The translations under genes were made by a program, and so were the position numbers. Shown here in pieces: positions 1 to 7,460 of a stretch of DNA of 64,000 bases. How positions within the stretch are numbered: the first letter of the stretch is position 1; each line of letters starts with the position of its first letter. Below the pieces are notes generated by a model. That model was not told where the DNA came from. It worked only from the letters and a program-made list of their open reading frames with translations, and did no database searches. The stretch is taken from assembly GCA_019636055.1 (NCBI GenBank), contig JAHBYH010000002.1:124001-188000 (forward strand), given 5' to 3'. The stretch comes from Candidatus Paracaedibacteraceae bacterium. Lineage in GTDB: Bacteria; Pseudomonadota; Alphaproteobacteria; Paracaedibacterales; Paracaedibacteraceae.

Positions 1-357
1 AACTCAGCATAATTCTAATTCACACTTATTTTATTTAATATTATTGATAGGTTTATTTAAAATTCGTTAATTTAAAAATTTTTTGGAGGGCAATTAAGCC
101 TTATGATAGGGATCTTAATAATTTAGGAAGGGCCTAGATTGTGTACACTTAATGTAGTTATCTAAGTCAAAGGATGTTAGAAGCATAACTTAAAAAAAGC
201 TATCAAAGATGATGCTTTTTTTAAAATCTGAAAAGTTCCTTCTAAATTGTTTGGTTTTTTTAAAGAAAAACTAAATTAAATGGCCCTCTTTATAAAAGAG
301 TTTAACATAATCCCAGAGACATTTTCTATTAGATCGTGGTGGAATGGTAATCATCCC
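1..357. other. AT-rich stretch without a recognisable gene
   Basis: I see no convincing coding sequence on either strand. The stretch is strongly A+T rich and contains one terminator-like hairpin, listed separately. It probably holds the 3' end of a transcription unit outside the window and the upstream region of the first gene. Confidence 0.6.
192..222 (+). terminator. rho-independent terminator-like hairpin
   Basis: A run of seven A followed by GC at 192-200 pairs with GC followed by seven T at 214-222, giving a 9-bp stem with a 13-nt loop. The T tract ends the stem on the plus strand. It would stop transcription entering from the left edge. The stem is mostly A-T pairs, so strength is uncertain. 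Confidence 0.4.
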
Positions 358-386
358 TTGAAATAAATTGCATACTTTCTATATAA
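358..386 (+). promoter_or_regulatory. putative sigma-70 promoter for the F-box-like gene
   Basis: TTGAAA at 358-363 (5 of 6 to the -35 consensus) is followed after 16-17 nt by an ATATAA/TATATA box at 380-386. The predicted start near 393 would leave a leader of about 165 nt before the gene at 562. Seen by eye only; the region is AT-rich, so a chance match is possible. Confidence 0.35.
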
Positions 387-561
387 CGGATGTAATTATT
401 ATACAGAATAAGTACCATGGATTTTAGGTATATTATTTCTAATATATTTTTTATTACTCGGATTAACCCCCGAATTATCTGTTTTACAAATAGATCATAT
501 TACCGAGGCGGTTTTCAGATCTATTTTTTAAATATCAACAAACTATATAAAGGATTTACGA

Positions 562-1497
562 ATGAATACAAAGTTTTTACTTATATGTGCCTTGGTTTTT
601 CAAACAGAAGCGGCTGATCTTCCACTCCTTACCTCAAAAGATAGAGAATTTTTCTCCTTAGAATTAAAAAAACATCATAAAAAAAAGCAAGATTCTTTTG
701 CTACTTCGTCAGATAATAAAGACGGAATACAATCACAATTCAGGAGTACGAAAAAAAATACACATCATATACGAGCATTAGATATACCTAACGAAATCTG
801 GCTTAAAATTATGGAAGAATTAGACTTGAATTCTTTTATAGCGATTTTAGATGTAAATACTAAATTAAGAAGACTCGGCGCTTCAAACCAATTTTTGACA
901 TTTTACAAGATAACAAGACAAGAAGTCCCTAAAACATTAGAACCTTCTTCATATTTGTCTACTTTAAATTATATGGCTGTATTAGGAGATAAAAATGCAG
1001 CTGGCATCATAATGACAATCGTCCAAACAAAATATTTACAATATAGGTTAAGTATACCTTATTTCGAAGGAGCTGTATTAACTATGATTGCTAAGGGATG
1101 GACTATTAAATCTTGGAAAGAAGAAGCCGCCAGCATCGATCTTAGCTTAGAAGAAAGCCTACTTAAAACCGATTACCCCCAACCAGATGAATCTTGTATG
1201 ACTGACAATCTTTTGACAGAAAATGGATTGTATCTTGCCTATAAATTATGTATAGACCATTTTTACAGCATGTATGTAAGCAACAGAAATCATACAAAAT
1301 TTTCTAGAAAGAAAACCCCATTATACCAATTTTGGACAGATCTTAGAACAGGGATAAGAATTCAACATGACATTTTATCATTAAATAATTATGATGTTTC
1401 TTTAGGTATTTCTAAACCAACAAAATTACTAGAAACAATAAAAAAATCTCAACCATTAATTCGATTCATTAGGGCTGTAAAATTATTGAAAAAGTAA
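562..1497 (+). CDS. secreted F-box-like domain protein
   Basis: Protein of 311 residues. Residues 1-18 form a Sec-type signal peptide (charged start, hydrophobic core, cleavage near TEA-A). Residues 20-70 are polar and Lys-rich. Residues about 73-112 read as an F-box-like helix set: IPNEIWLKIMEELDLNSF with the Leu-Pro-x-E-I/L-W core, then LDVNTKLRRLGA. In eukaryotes F-box domains bind Skp1 in SCF ubiquitin ligases; bacterial versions are usually effectors aimed at host ubiquitination. The rest has no domain I recognise. AAAGGA at 549-554 is a good ribosome site for this start. The gene stands alone, transcribed away from ybaB. The combination of a signal peptide and an F-box suggests a two-step export route, which is inference. 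Confidence 0.6.
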   Translation: MNTKFLLICALVFQTEAADLPLLTSKDREFFSLELKKHHKKKQDSFATSSDNKDGIQSQFRSTKKNTHHIRALDIPNEIWLKIMEELDLNSFIAILDVNTKLRRLGASNQFLTFYKITRQEVPKTLEPSSYLSTLNYMAVLGDKNAAGIIMTIVQTKYLQYRLSIPYFEGAVLTMIAKGWTIKSWKEEAASIDLSLEESLLKTDYPQPDESCMTDNLLTENGLYLAYKLCIDHFYSMYVSNRNHTKFSRKKTPLYQFWTDLRTGIRIQHDILSLNNYDVSLGISKPTKLLETIKKSQPLIRFIRAVKLLKK

Positions 1498-1834
1498 GGT
1501 TGAGGACATCAAAGTACAGTTGAATCGAAATAAAGCAGTTATTAGGTTAATAATTAAAAAAGATCATCCAAGATAGATTATTGATTTTTGCGTTTTGTTT
1601 TTGTTGCTCAGGTTTACTCCATTTCTTCTAGTAGTTCATGCCCAGCCTATCTGATAGTTGGTTTAAGCAGTGAACTTTATGGAATATTGTATTACCGATA
1701 ATAACGATACTGTTCGGTGACAACTTTGAAATTATATCTAGATTATTTTAATTCAAATACGAAAACGAGGAACAAAGCGTATACCTAGTTATATGCACAG
1801 CCGATTTGTAAAGAATCGGCTCTATATGTCTCTA
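1498..1834. other. intergenic region, no gene seen
   Basis: This lies between two converging genes. It has many stops in all frames. The only structure I can point to is the perfect 8-bp hairpin at 1799-1821 beside the ybaB stop. Confidence 0.5.
1799..1821 (-). terminator. hairpin after ybaB, possible terminator
   Basis: AGCCGATT at 1799-1806 and AATCGGCT at 1814-1821 form a perfect 8-bp stem with a 7-nt loop, 13 nt past the ybaB stop. No U-run follows on the minus strand, so it may be a transcript-end stabiliser rather than an intrinsic terminator. Confidence 0.35.
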
Positions 1835-2155
1835 TCAAAACGGGAGTTTCATCCCCGGGATATTCATTCCCCCGGTTACTTTACCCATTTCATCAGCCAT
1901 TAAGGTTTCTTGCTTAGCTTTGGCATCATTAAAAGCAGCAATAATAAGATCTTCTAAGACCTCAACTTCTTGCGGGTCAACCAATGACGGATCAATCTTG
2001 AGCGCCCTCATTTCGCTTTTACCTGTAATGGTGATTTGCACCAAACCGGCCCCGGCTGAACCCGTAATTTCCATGGCATCCATTTTGGCTTGCATTTCTG
2101 CCATTTTTTGTTGCATTTGTTGGGCTTGTTTCATTAATTGGCCAAGATTTTTCAT
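1835..2155 (-). CDS. ybaB: nucleoid-associated protein, YbaB/EbfC family
   Basis: The 106-residue product matches the YbaB/EbfC family in length and pattern: a Met/Gln-rich first helix ([18 protein letters not shown]), the conserved [14 protein letters not shown] strand pair, then [23 protein letters not shown]. The family forms dimers that bind DNA and compact or mark the nucleoid. It sits 12 nt downstream of dnaX with AAGGAG in the gap, the usual dnaX-ybaB operon (often with recR next, absent here). The start is fixed by this ribosome site. Confidence 0.93.
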   Translation of the reverse strand: MKNLGQLMKQAQQMQQKMAEMQAKMDAMEITGSAGAGLVQITITGKSEMRALKIDPSLVDPQEVEVLEDLIIAAFNDAKAKQETLMADEMGKVTGGMNIPGMKLPF

Positions 2156-2167
2156 GGGATAAACTCC

Positions 2168-3784
2168 TTAGTGGATTGTTTCTTGTCGTTCGACTTTGGC
2201 AACCAGTCCGGAAAACTGAGCCATCATTTCTTTGATAAAGGGATGATCAAGCGCCGCTTGTTCTAGTTGCTGAATATGTTTTTTATTCTGCTCAACAACA
2301 GTTTCTGCGCCACCATCCGTGGTTGTTGTAACCGTCCAACGTTGCCCTGTTTGACGTGCCAACAGGGTTTCCAATTGCGTCGGCAATGTTGATGGTGCCT
2401 TGCTTCCTAAACGAATAACCAACGATCCGACATCAAAAGACACAAGATGCACATCTTGCATTAAATGGCTGTACAAAATGGGCTCACGGGCCTGAGCCAC
2501 AAATTTAAGTAAGTCTTGGAAACTTGTAATCGATGAGGTCATCGTCTGCACAGTTTCGATCCGCTTTGCCGATCCCGCCACAGACGCTGCTGCTCGCGGT
2601 GTAGGCATGGATCCGCCAGAATTTCCGCCAGAGGTTAGCTTTAATAAGTCTTCGGCCGAAGGTAAATCGCTTAAGTAGGCCAGACGAATAAGTACCATTT
2701 CAACGGCTTGGTTAGGCAATGGTGAGCGCGTCACTTCTTCATACCCCTTGGACAAAACTTGCCAGGCTCGCATCAAAATAGGCATGGATAATTTATCTGC
2801 CAGAGCAGCCCCATCCCGTCGATCCGATTCCGGCCATGTCACATCAGTCATCAGAGATCGATTAATCTTAAGACTGGTGACCCAATAGACTAGATCTAAA
2901 AGATCATATAATAGAACTGTTGCTTCACTCCCGCGAGCATAAAGGTCACGAACTTCGGTCACAGCCTCAACGATTTTGCCTTCCATCAGATGAGTCAATA
3001 AGACAAACAATCGACCACGGTCAACAACACCCAACATATTCTTTACGATGTCGGTGGTCACATTGCTCTGAGACAGTGATATGGCTTGGTCCAATAAAGA
3101 CAAGCCATCGCGAGCTGATCCGTCAGCTGCTCGTACTAATAAAGATAGTGCCTCGTCTTCAATTGTTGCGGATTCTTTGGCACAAATGCCTTTGAAATAA
3201 TCAAACAACGTTTTTGGCGTAATCCGAGCCAAGTCAAATTTCATACAACGTGACAGAACAGTCTCTGGGATTTTCTTTAATTCGGTCGTTGCAAAAATAA
3301 ATTTCACATGGGGTGGCGGTTCTTCTAATGTTTTAAGCAACGCATTAAAGGCGCTTTTTGACAACATATGAACTTCGTCAATGATAAAGATTTTATACCG
3401 ACCATTCACAGCCTTATACCGAGCAGATTCCGTAATCTCACGAATATCATCAACACCCGTTCGACTCGCGGCGTCCATTTCGATAACGTCAAGATGGCGA
3501 TCTTCTGTGATCGCAACACAGGACGAACAAACACCACATGGGTTAGCCGTTGGGCCACTCTGCCCGTCAGCGCCTTGACAATTTAAAGCTTTGGCTAAAA
3601 TACGCGCTGTCGTTGTTTTGCCAACCCCACGAATACCATGCAACACAAAGGCATGGGGCAATCGATTTGCCTCAATTGCTTGGGTTAATGTTTTGACAAG
3701 CAGGTCTTGCCCCACCAGCTCTGACATGGTCTGAGGGCGATATTTTCTGGCTAAAACGCGGTAATTTGCGGCGGATTCGGTCAT
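2168..3784 (-). CDS. dnaX: DNA polymerase III subunit gamma/tau
   Basis: Clamp-loader ATPase of the replicative polymerase. Numbering from the chosen ATG at 3784 (538 residues): YRVLARKYRPQTMSELVGQ at the N terminus, Walker A GIRGVGKTT at 50-58, zinc cysteines C69, C83, C86 and C89, Walker B/DEVH at 136-139, and sensor 1 ATTE near 165. The open frame continues 39 codons upstream, but that stretch is the SRP RNA gene. ATG 3784 is preceded by AGGAG and gives the family N terminus. The C-terminal tau part (about 365-538) is less conserved and ends in a helical segment. First gene of the dnaX-ybaB unit, directly behind ffs. Confidence 0.95.
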   Translation of the reverse strand: MTESAANYRVLARKYRPQTMSELVGQDLLVKTLTQAIEANRLPHAFVLHGIRGVGKTTTARILAKALNCQGADGQSGPTANPCGVCSSCVAITEDRHLDVIEMDAASRTGVDDIREITESARYKAVNGRYKIFIIDEVHMLSKSAFNALLKTLEEPPPHVKFIFATTELKKIPETVLSRCMKFDLARITPKTLFDYFKGICAKESATIEDEALSLLVRAADGSARDGLSLLDQAISLSQSNVTTDIVKNMLGVVDRGRLFVLLTHLMEGKIVEAVTEVRDLYARGSEATVLLYDLLDLVYWVTSLKINRSLMTDVTWPESDRRDGAALADKLSMPILMRAWQVLSKGYEEVTRSPLPNQAVEMVLIRLAYLSDLPSAEDLLKLTSGGNSGGSMPTPRAAASVAGSAKRIETVQTMTSSITSFQDLLKFVAQAREPILYSHLMQDVHLVSFDVGSLVIRLGSKAPSTLPTQLETLLARQTGQRWTVTTTTDGGAETVVEQNKKHIQQLEQAALDHPFIKEMMAQFSGLVAKVERQETIH

Positions 3785-3813
3785 GGGGATGAGTCGCTCC
3801 TGTTGAAAAAATC

Positions 3814-3909
3814 GTGGAAGGTTGATACGACCCGACCGAGCCTTCACTTTGGCTGCTGTCTTCCGACCCTGACCAGATGAGCAAAGGAGTCGCCCGCACA
3901 ACCTTCCAC
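3814..3909 (-). ncRNA. ffs: signal recognition particle RNA (4.5S-like, SRP RNA small bacterial)
   Basis: The minus strand contains the diagnostic domain IV core GGTCAGG-GTCGGAAGACAGCAGCC (asymmetric loop and GGAA tetraloop region; positions about 3850-3873). The ends GTGGAAGGTTG (3909-3899) and CAACCTTCCAC (3824-3814) pair perfectly over 11 bp, closing a hairpin of about 96 nt, and a run of six U follows at 3811-3806. This is the expected small alphaproteobacterial SRP RNA, which binds Ffh to target nascent membrane proteins. Its position just upstream of dnaX is also a known arrangement. The exact ends are inferred from the closing stem and U-run. Confidence 0.93.
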
Positions 3910-3914
3910 TTTGG

Positions 3915-3943
3915 ACTATAGCAAACCTTTAAAGATTTGTCTT
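3915..3943 (-). promoter_or_regulatory. promoter of ffs (and probably dnaX)
   Basis: On the minus strand, AAGACA (3943-3938, 4 of 6) and TATAGT (3920-3915, 5 of 6) are separated by exactly 17 nt. The -10 box ends 5 nt before the first paired base of the SRP RNA, which fits a transcription start at about 3909. Confidence 0.65.
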
Positions 3944-3959
3944 GTGCTAAAAAACCTAA

Positions 3960-5066
3960 CTATTCCATACCACCGATTCTCTGAGATAAGGCCGCTTCCA
4001 GATAGTCATCCAAGTCACCATCCAGAACCCCTTGGGCATTTCCCTTTTCAACGCCTGTTCGCAAGTCTTTGACCATCTGATAGGGTTGCAATACATAAGA
4101 ACGGATTTGATGACCCCAACCAATGTCGGTTTTGCTGGCTGATGTTGCCATGGCTGCTTCTTCACGTTTACGGAGTTCCAATTCATACAGTCTCGCTTTT
4201 AGCATGGACATGGCTTGGGCGCGGTTGCGATGCTGAGAGCGATCGTTTTGACATTGAACCACGATGTTGGTTGGTAAGTGGGTAATACGGATCGCACTTT
4301 CAGTTTTATTAACGTGCTGACCACCCGCCCCTGAGGCACGATAAGTATCAATGCGTAAATCTTTTTCTTCAACCACAATATCAATCGAATCATCGATTTC
4401 AGGATAGACCCACACAGAAGCAAAGCTGGTATGGCGGCGAGCATTCGAATCGAATGGTGAAATACGAACCAAACGATGGACACCACTTTCTGTTTTCATC
4501 CAGCCATAAGCCTGAAAGCCTGAAACCTTAACGGTTATGGACTTCAACCCTGCTTCATCACCCGGGTTTTCGTCAATAAGCTCAAGTTTATATTTCTTAG
4601 ACTCAGCCCAACGACTGTACATACGGGCCAACATTTGCGTCCAGTCCTGGGCTTCTGTCCCGCCTGCACCCGCATTGATTTCGATAAAGCAGTTATTCGC
4701 ATCCGCTTCACCGGACAGTAATGTCTCAAGTTGCAGACGACCACATTCTTTTTGGAGATCGAAAATACCTTGTTCGGCTTCTTGAACAATACTCTCATCC
4801 CCTTCAATCTCACCCAATTCAATAAGACCGATGTTGTCGTCAAGGCGTTGTTGAAGCGCCTTGATTTTGCCAATTGCATTGGACAAGGCTTCGCGTTCTT
4901 TCAAAAGTTTTTGAGCAGAGGACGCATCATCCCACAAAGTTGGCGATTCAGCTTGTTGATTCAGCTCTTCCAACCGAGCAAGCGCTTTATCCCAATCCAA
5001 GTGACGCTTAATCAGATTTAAATTTTGTTCAATGAGTTTTGCTGCACTGTCAACTTCGGCGCGCAT
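3960..5066 (-). CDS. prfB: peptide chain release factor 2
   Basis: Class I release factor for UGA and UAA codons. The 368-residue product has the codon-recognition tripeptide SPF (203-205) that marks RF2, and the catalytic GGQ at 248-250 in the peptidyl-transferase domain. The frame is continuous from ATG 5066 (AGGGAA ribosome site), so the programmed +1 frameshift with in-frame UGA used by many prfB genes for autoregulation is absent. It lies upstream of ffs on the same strand with its own likely promoter. Confidence 0.96.
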   Translation of the reverse strand: MRAEVDSAAKLIEQNLNLIKRHLDWDKALARLEELNQQAESPTLWDDASSAQKLLKEREALSNAIGKIKALQQRLDDNIGLIELGEIEGDESIVQEAEQGIFDLQKECGRLQLETLLSGEADANNCFIEINAGAGGTEAQDWTQMLARMYSRWAESKKYKLELIDENPGDEAGLKSITVKVSGFQAYGWMKTESGVHRLVRISPFDSNARRHTSFASVWVYPEIDDSIDIVVEEKDLRIDTYRASGAGGQHVNKTESAIRITHLPTNIVVQCQNDRSQHRNRAQAMSMLKARLYELELRKREEAAMATSASKTDIGWGHQIRSYVLQPYQMVKDLRTGVEKGNAQGVLDGDLDDYLEAALSQRIGGME

Positions 5067-5090
5067 TATTTATTCCCTAGAGTGTCGGCT

Positions 5091-5119
5091 ATTTTGTCTT
5101 AAAATACCTGATTTTTCAA
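5091..5119 (-). promoter_or_regulatory. putative prfB promoter
   Basis: Minus strand TTGAAA (5119-5114) and CAAAAT (5096-5091) with a 17-nt spacer, ending 24 nt before the prfB start codon. The -10 match is 4 of 6. Confidence 0.4.
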
Positions 5120-5139
5120 TGAATTTGCAAGGACGGAGT

Positions 5140-5718
5140 TCATTTCATCTGATCTAAGAAAAATTCTTTTACACCACTCATTGGTATCAATTCATGGCTG
5201 GTTTGCAATATTGCGCCCCCTTTTTTGATATGGTTCTGCATGATACTGAGGAAAAAATCACGTGACTGAGTATCCAGATTATCAAGCGGTTCATCCATAA
5301 TCCACAAAGGGCGATGGCACAGAATAAACTGACTCAAGGCAAGCTGGCGTTTAAGACCCGCAGAGAGTTGGTGAATATACAAGTCTTTTAAGTGATCAAC
5401 GGGCGTTGATTGCAAAGGTTCTTTGAACCAGTTCGCCATAAATTTCAAATGTTGCCCGACTGTCATAGAATCGCGCAACCCATTGCTATGCCCTAAATAA
5501 GCATAGTCACTAATTGATATACCCCCTGTTGTTGGTTGCACAAGCCCAACGATAGTTTTAAGCAAGGTGGATTTACCACAACCGTTACGCCCGCGAATAA
5601 CAACCCAATCACCCGATTTTATAGTCAGACTTAAATCTATTAAAATGGGGGTGTCATCTCGGAAAACTGATAGGTTGTTGATGTGTAATAGTGGATTAGA
5701 AATCAACGCATCGCCCAT
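5140..5718 (-). CDS. ccmA: CcmA-like heme exporter ABC ATPase
   Basis: Short ABC ATPase of 192 residues from ATG 5718. Walker A GRNGCGKST at about 43-51, the signature LSAGLKRQLAL starting at 118, Walker B LWIMDEP with D142/E143, and an H-loop SHE near the end. LSAG rather than LSGG, the small size and the single domain are typical of CcmA, which with CcmB/CcmC drives cytochrome c maturation. The frame stays open upstream to 5982, but that would run into the htpX promoter; the 5718 start gives the family length and has GGAG upstream. No ccmB or ccmC is adjacent. Another small ABC exporter ATPase cannot be excluded. Confidence 0.75.
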   Translation of the reverse strand: MGDALISNPLLHINNLSVFRDDTPILIDLSLTIKSGDWVVIRGRNGCGKSTLLKTIVGLVQPTTGGISISDYAYLGHSNGLRDSMTVGQHLKFMANWFKEPLQSTPVDHLKDLYIHQLSAGLKRQLALSQFILCHRPLWIMDEPLDNLDTQSRDFFLSIMQNHIKKGGAILQTSHELIPMSGVKEFFLDQMK

Positions 5719-5842
5719 TTTTTTCCCAATCTCCAAATCGTGTCGGATCGGGCTTATCGGCTGAATCATTTTCTTTGGGATCATCTTCTTGTCCATCAGA
5801 TAAATCGGTATCGTTAACTTGTAGGTCTGGCATGGGGAAAAC

Positions 5843-5871
5843 TTAACTTTTGAAGATGGTTTTGCTATACT
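5843..5871 (+). promoter_or_regulatory. htpX promoter
   Basis: TTAACT at 5843-5848 (4 of 6) and TATACT at 5866-5871 (5 of 6) with a 17-nt spacer. The predicted start near 5878 leaves a leader of about 20 nt to the htpX ATG. Confidence 0.55.
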
Positions 5872-5898
5872 GAAACTAGTATAGATATTCTTGATCGG

Positions 5899-6798
5899 AT
5901 GGCCAACCCCAAAATGCACAATCACTCTCGTACATTTTTTTTGATTGCCGTTATTGTCGCGATATTTTTGGTCATTGGACATCTGATTGCAGGGCCTCGT
6001 GGTGCTGTGGTTGCTCTGATGATCGCAGGAGCAATGAATTTTTATGCGTATTGGAACTCCGATAAACTTGTCTTACGCATGTATGGCGCTCAAGAAGTGT
6101 CATCTCAGACTGAGCCCGATCTGTATCGCATTGTTCAAACATTGGCACAAAGAGCCAATCTTCCCATGCCACGGGTTTATATCATTCATTCAGATCAACC
6201 CAATGCTTTTGCCACCGGACGTGATCCTGAACATGCAGCTGTTGCCGCCTCGACAGGATTGCTTAAGCTCTTAGACTCTCGCGAAGTTGCCGGTGTCATG
6301 GCTCATGAACTTGCCCATATTGCCAACCGCGATACCTTGACCATGACAGTGACAGCAACTCTTGCCGGCGCTATCGGCTATTTAGCCCAATTACCCTTTT
6401 TGTTTACAAGCCATCGTTCTGATGAAAACAGATCCCATGGAGCGCTTGTTCATCTAATCGTCATGATTCTGGCTCCTCTGGCAGCCCTACTGGTTCAAAT
6501 GGCCATCTCACGGACGCGTGAGTATTCAGCCGATGCAATAGGGGCACAAATTAGCGGAGATCCGAAAGCGCTGGCTTCGGCTTTACAAAAAATAGAACAG
6601 GCAGCGCTGCGTATTGATAATCCGATAGCCGAAGAAAATCCGGCAACAGCCCATTTATTCATTATCAATCCGTTGATTCACGGTGGCATGGATAATCTGT
6701 TTTCAACGCACCCGACAACAGCCAATCGCATCAAACGGTTAAAAGAATTTAACCCTCAACAACAATCAATAATAAGAAATAAAGGACCATGGGGATAG
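5899..6798 (+). CDS. htpX: protease HtpX homolog (membrane zinc metalloprotease)
   Basis: Inner-membrane M48 protease that degrades damaged or misassembled membrane proteins. The 299-residue product has two N-terminal membrane segments (about 12-30 and 35-50), the zinc site H136-E-L-A-H140, a third ligand E208 in [10 protein letters not shown], and a second pair of hydrophobic segments around 145-165 and 180-200. Length and topology fit the family. No clear Shine-Dalgarno precedes ATG 5899; ATG 5914 is the alternative. Its stop lies just upstream of the rpe start, so rpe and the heparinase-like gene are probably co-transcribed. Confidence 0.94.
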   Translation: MANPKMHNHSRTFFLIAVIVAIFLVIGHLIAGPRGAVVALMIAGAMNFYAYWNSDKLVLRMYGAQEVSSQTEPDLYRIVQTLAQRANLPMPRVYIIHSDQPNAFATGRDPEHAAVAASTGLLKLLDSREVAGVMAHELAHIANRDTLTMTVTATLAGAIGYLAQLPFLFTSHRSDENRSHGALVHLIVMILAPLAALLVQMAISRTREYSADAIGAQISGDPKALASALQKIEQAALRIDNPIAEENPATAHLFIINPLIHGGMDNLFSTHPTTANRIKRLKEFNPQQQSIIRNKGPWG

Positions 6799-6800
6799 AT

Positions 6801-7457
6801 ATGATCAAAATTGCACCCTCTATTTTATCAGCAGATATTTTGAATTTAGGACGTGATATTGCCGCAATTGAGCAGGCAGGTGCAGATTGGATACACATTG
6901 ATGTTATGGATGGCCGCTATGTCCCCAACATTACCTATGGCGCCGCTTTGGTCAAGGCGGTCAAGTCTATAACAAAACTCCCCCTCGATGTTCATTTGAT
7001 GATTAAGCCGGCTCAACCCCACATCAAAGCATTTGCTGAGGCGGGCGCTGATATTATTACAGTTCACCCCGATGCCGATATTCACACACACCGCGTGCTA
7101 TCTGAAATCAAAAGTTATGGTGCCAAAACCGGCGTTGCCTTGAATCCGGGAACACCAATAACAATCCTTGAACCATTAATCCCGTTTATTGATTTAGTAC
7201 TTGTGATGTCAGTTAACCCAGGTTTTGGCGGACAGACTTATATCCCTGAAATAACGACTAAGATTTCCGAAATACGCCAAATGATCGATAGCTCTGGTCG
7301 CAATATTGAGCTTGAAGTCGACGGTGGCATCAATCTGTCAACTGCAAAAAATGCAATTACCGCAGGGGCCACAGCATTGGTAGCAGGAGCTGCAATTTTT
7401 GGGCAACCTTCAGACCAGTATCAGGCTTTAATTTCTAGCTTACGGAGGAGCAATTAA
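6801..7457 (+). CDS. rpe: ribulose-phosphate 3-epimerase
   Basis: Interconverts ribulose 5-phosphate and xylulose 5-phosphate in the pentose phosphate pathway. TIM-barrel protein of 218 residues with the full set of motifs: IAPSILSAD at the start, HIDVMDGRYVPN (metal and catalytic Asp), LDVHLMI, VMSVNPGFGGQ, and EVDGGI with the second catalytic Asp. ATG 6801 has GGGGA 5 nt upstream; the ATG at 6789 would leave its ribosome site only 2 nt away and overlap htpX. Three nucleotides separate it from the next gene. Confidence 0.95.
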   Translation: MIKIAPSILSADILNLGRDIAAIEQAGADWIHIDVMDGRYVPNITYGAALVKAVKSITKLPLDVHLMIKPAQPHIKAFAEAGADIITVHPDADIHTHRVLSEIKSYGAKTGVALNPGTPITILEPLIPFIDLVLVMSVNPGFGGQTYIPEITTKISEIRQMIDSSGRNIELEVDGGINLSTAKNAITAGATALVAGAAIFGQPSDQYQALISSLRRSN

Positions 7458-7460
7458 AGT

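Noticed and set aside
417-617. 66-codon frame upstream of the first F-box-like gene
   Set aside because: Isoleucine- and Phe-rich translation of AT-rich DNA, no ribosome site, and it overlaps the real gene start, which has signal peptide and AAAGGA.
1498-1834. Short plus-strand frame of about 37 codons near 1590-1700
   Set aside because: Only a TTG start, Ser-run composition and no upstream signals; likely chance.
3785-3901. N-terminal extension of DnaX
   Set aside because: Encodes the SRP RNA; family N terminus and ribosome site support ATG 3784.
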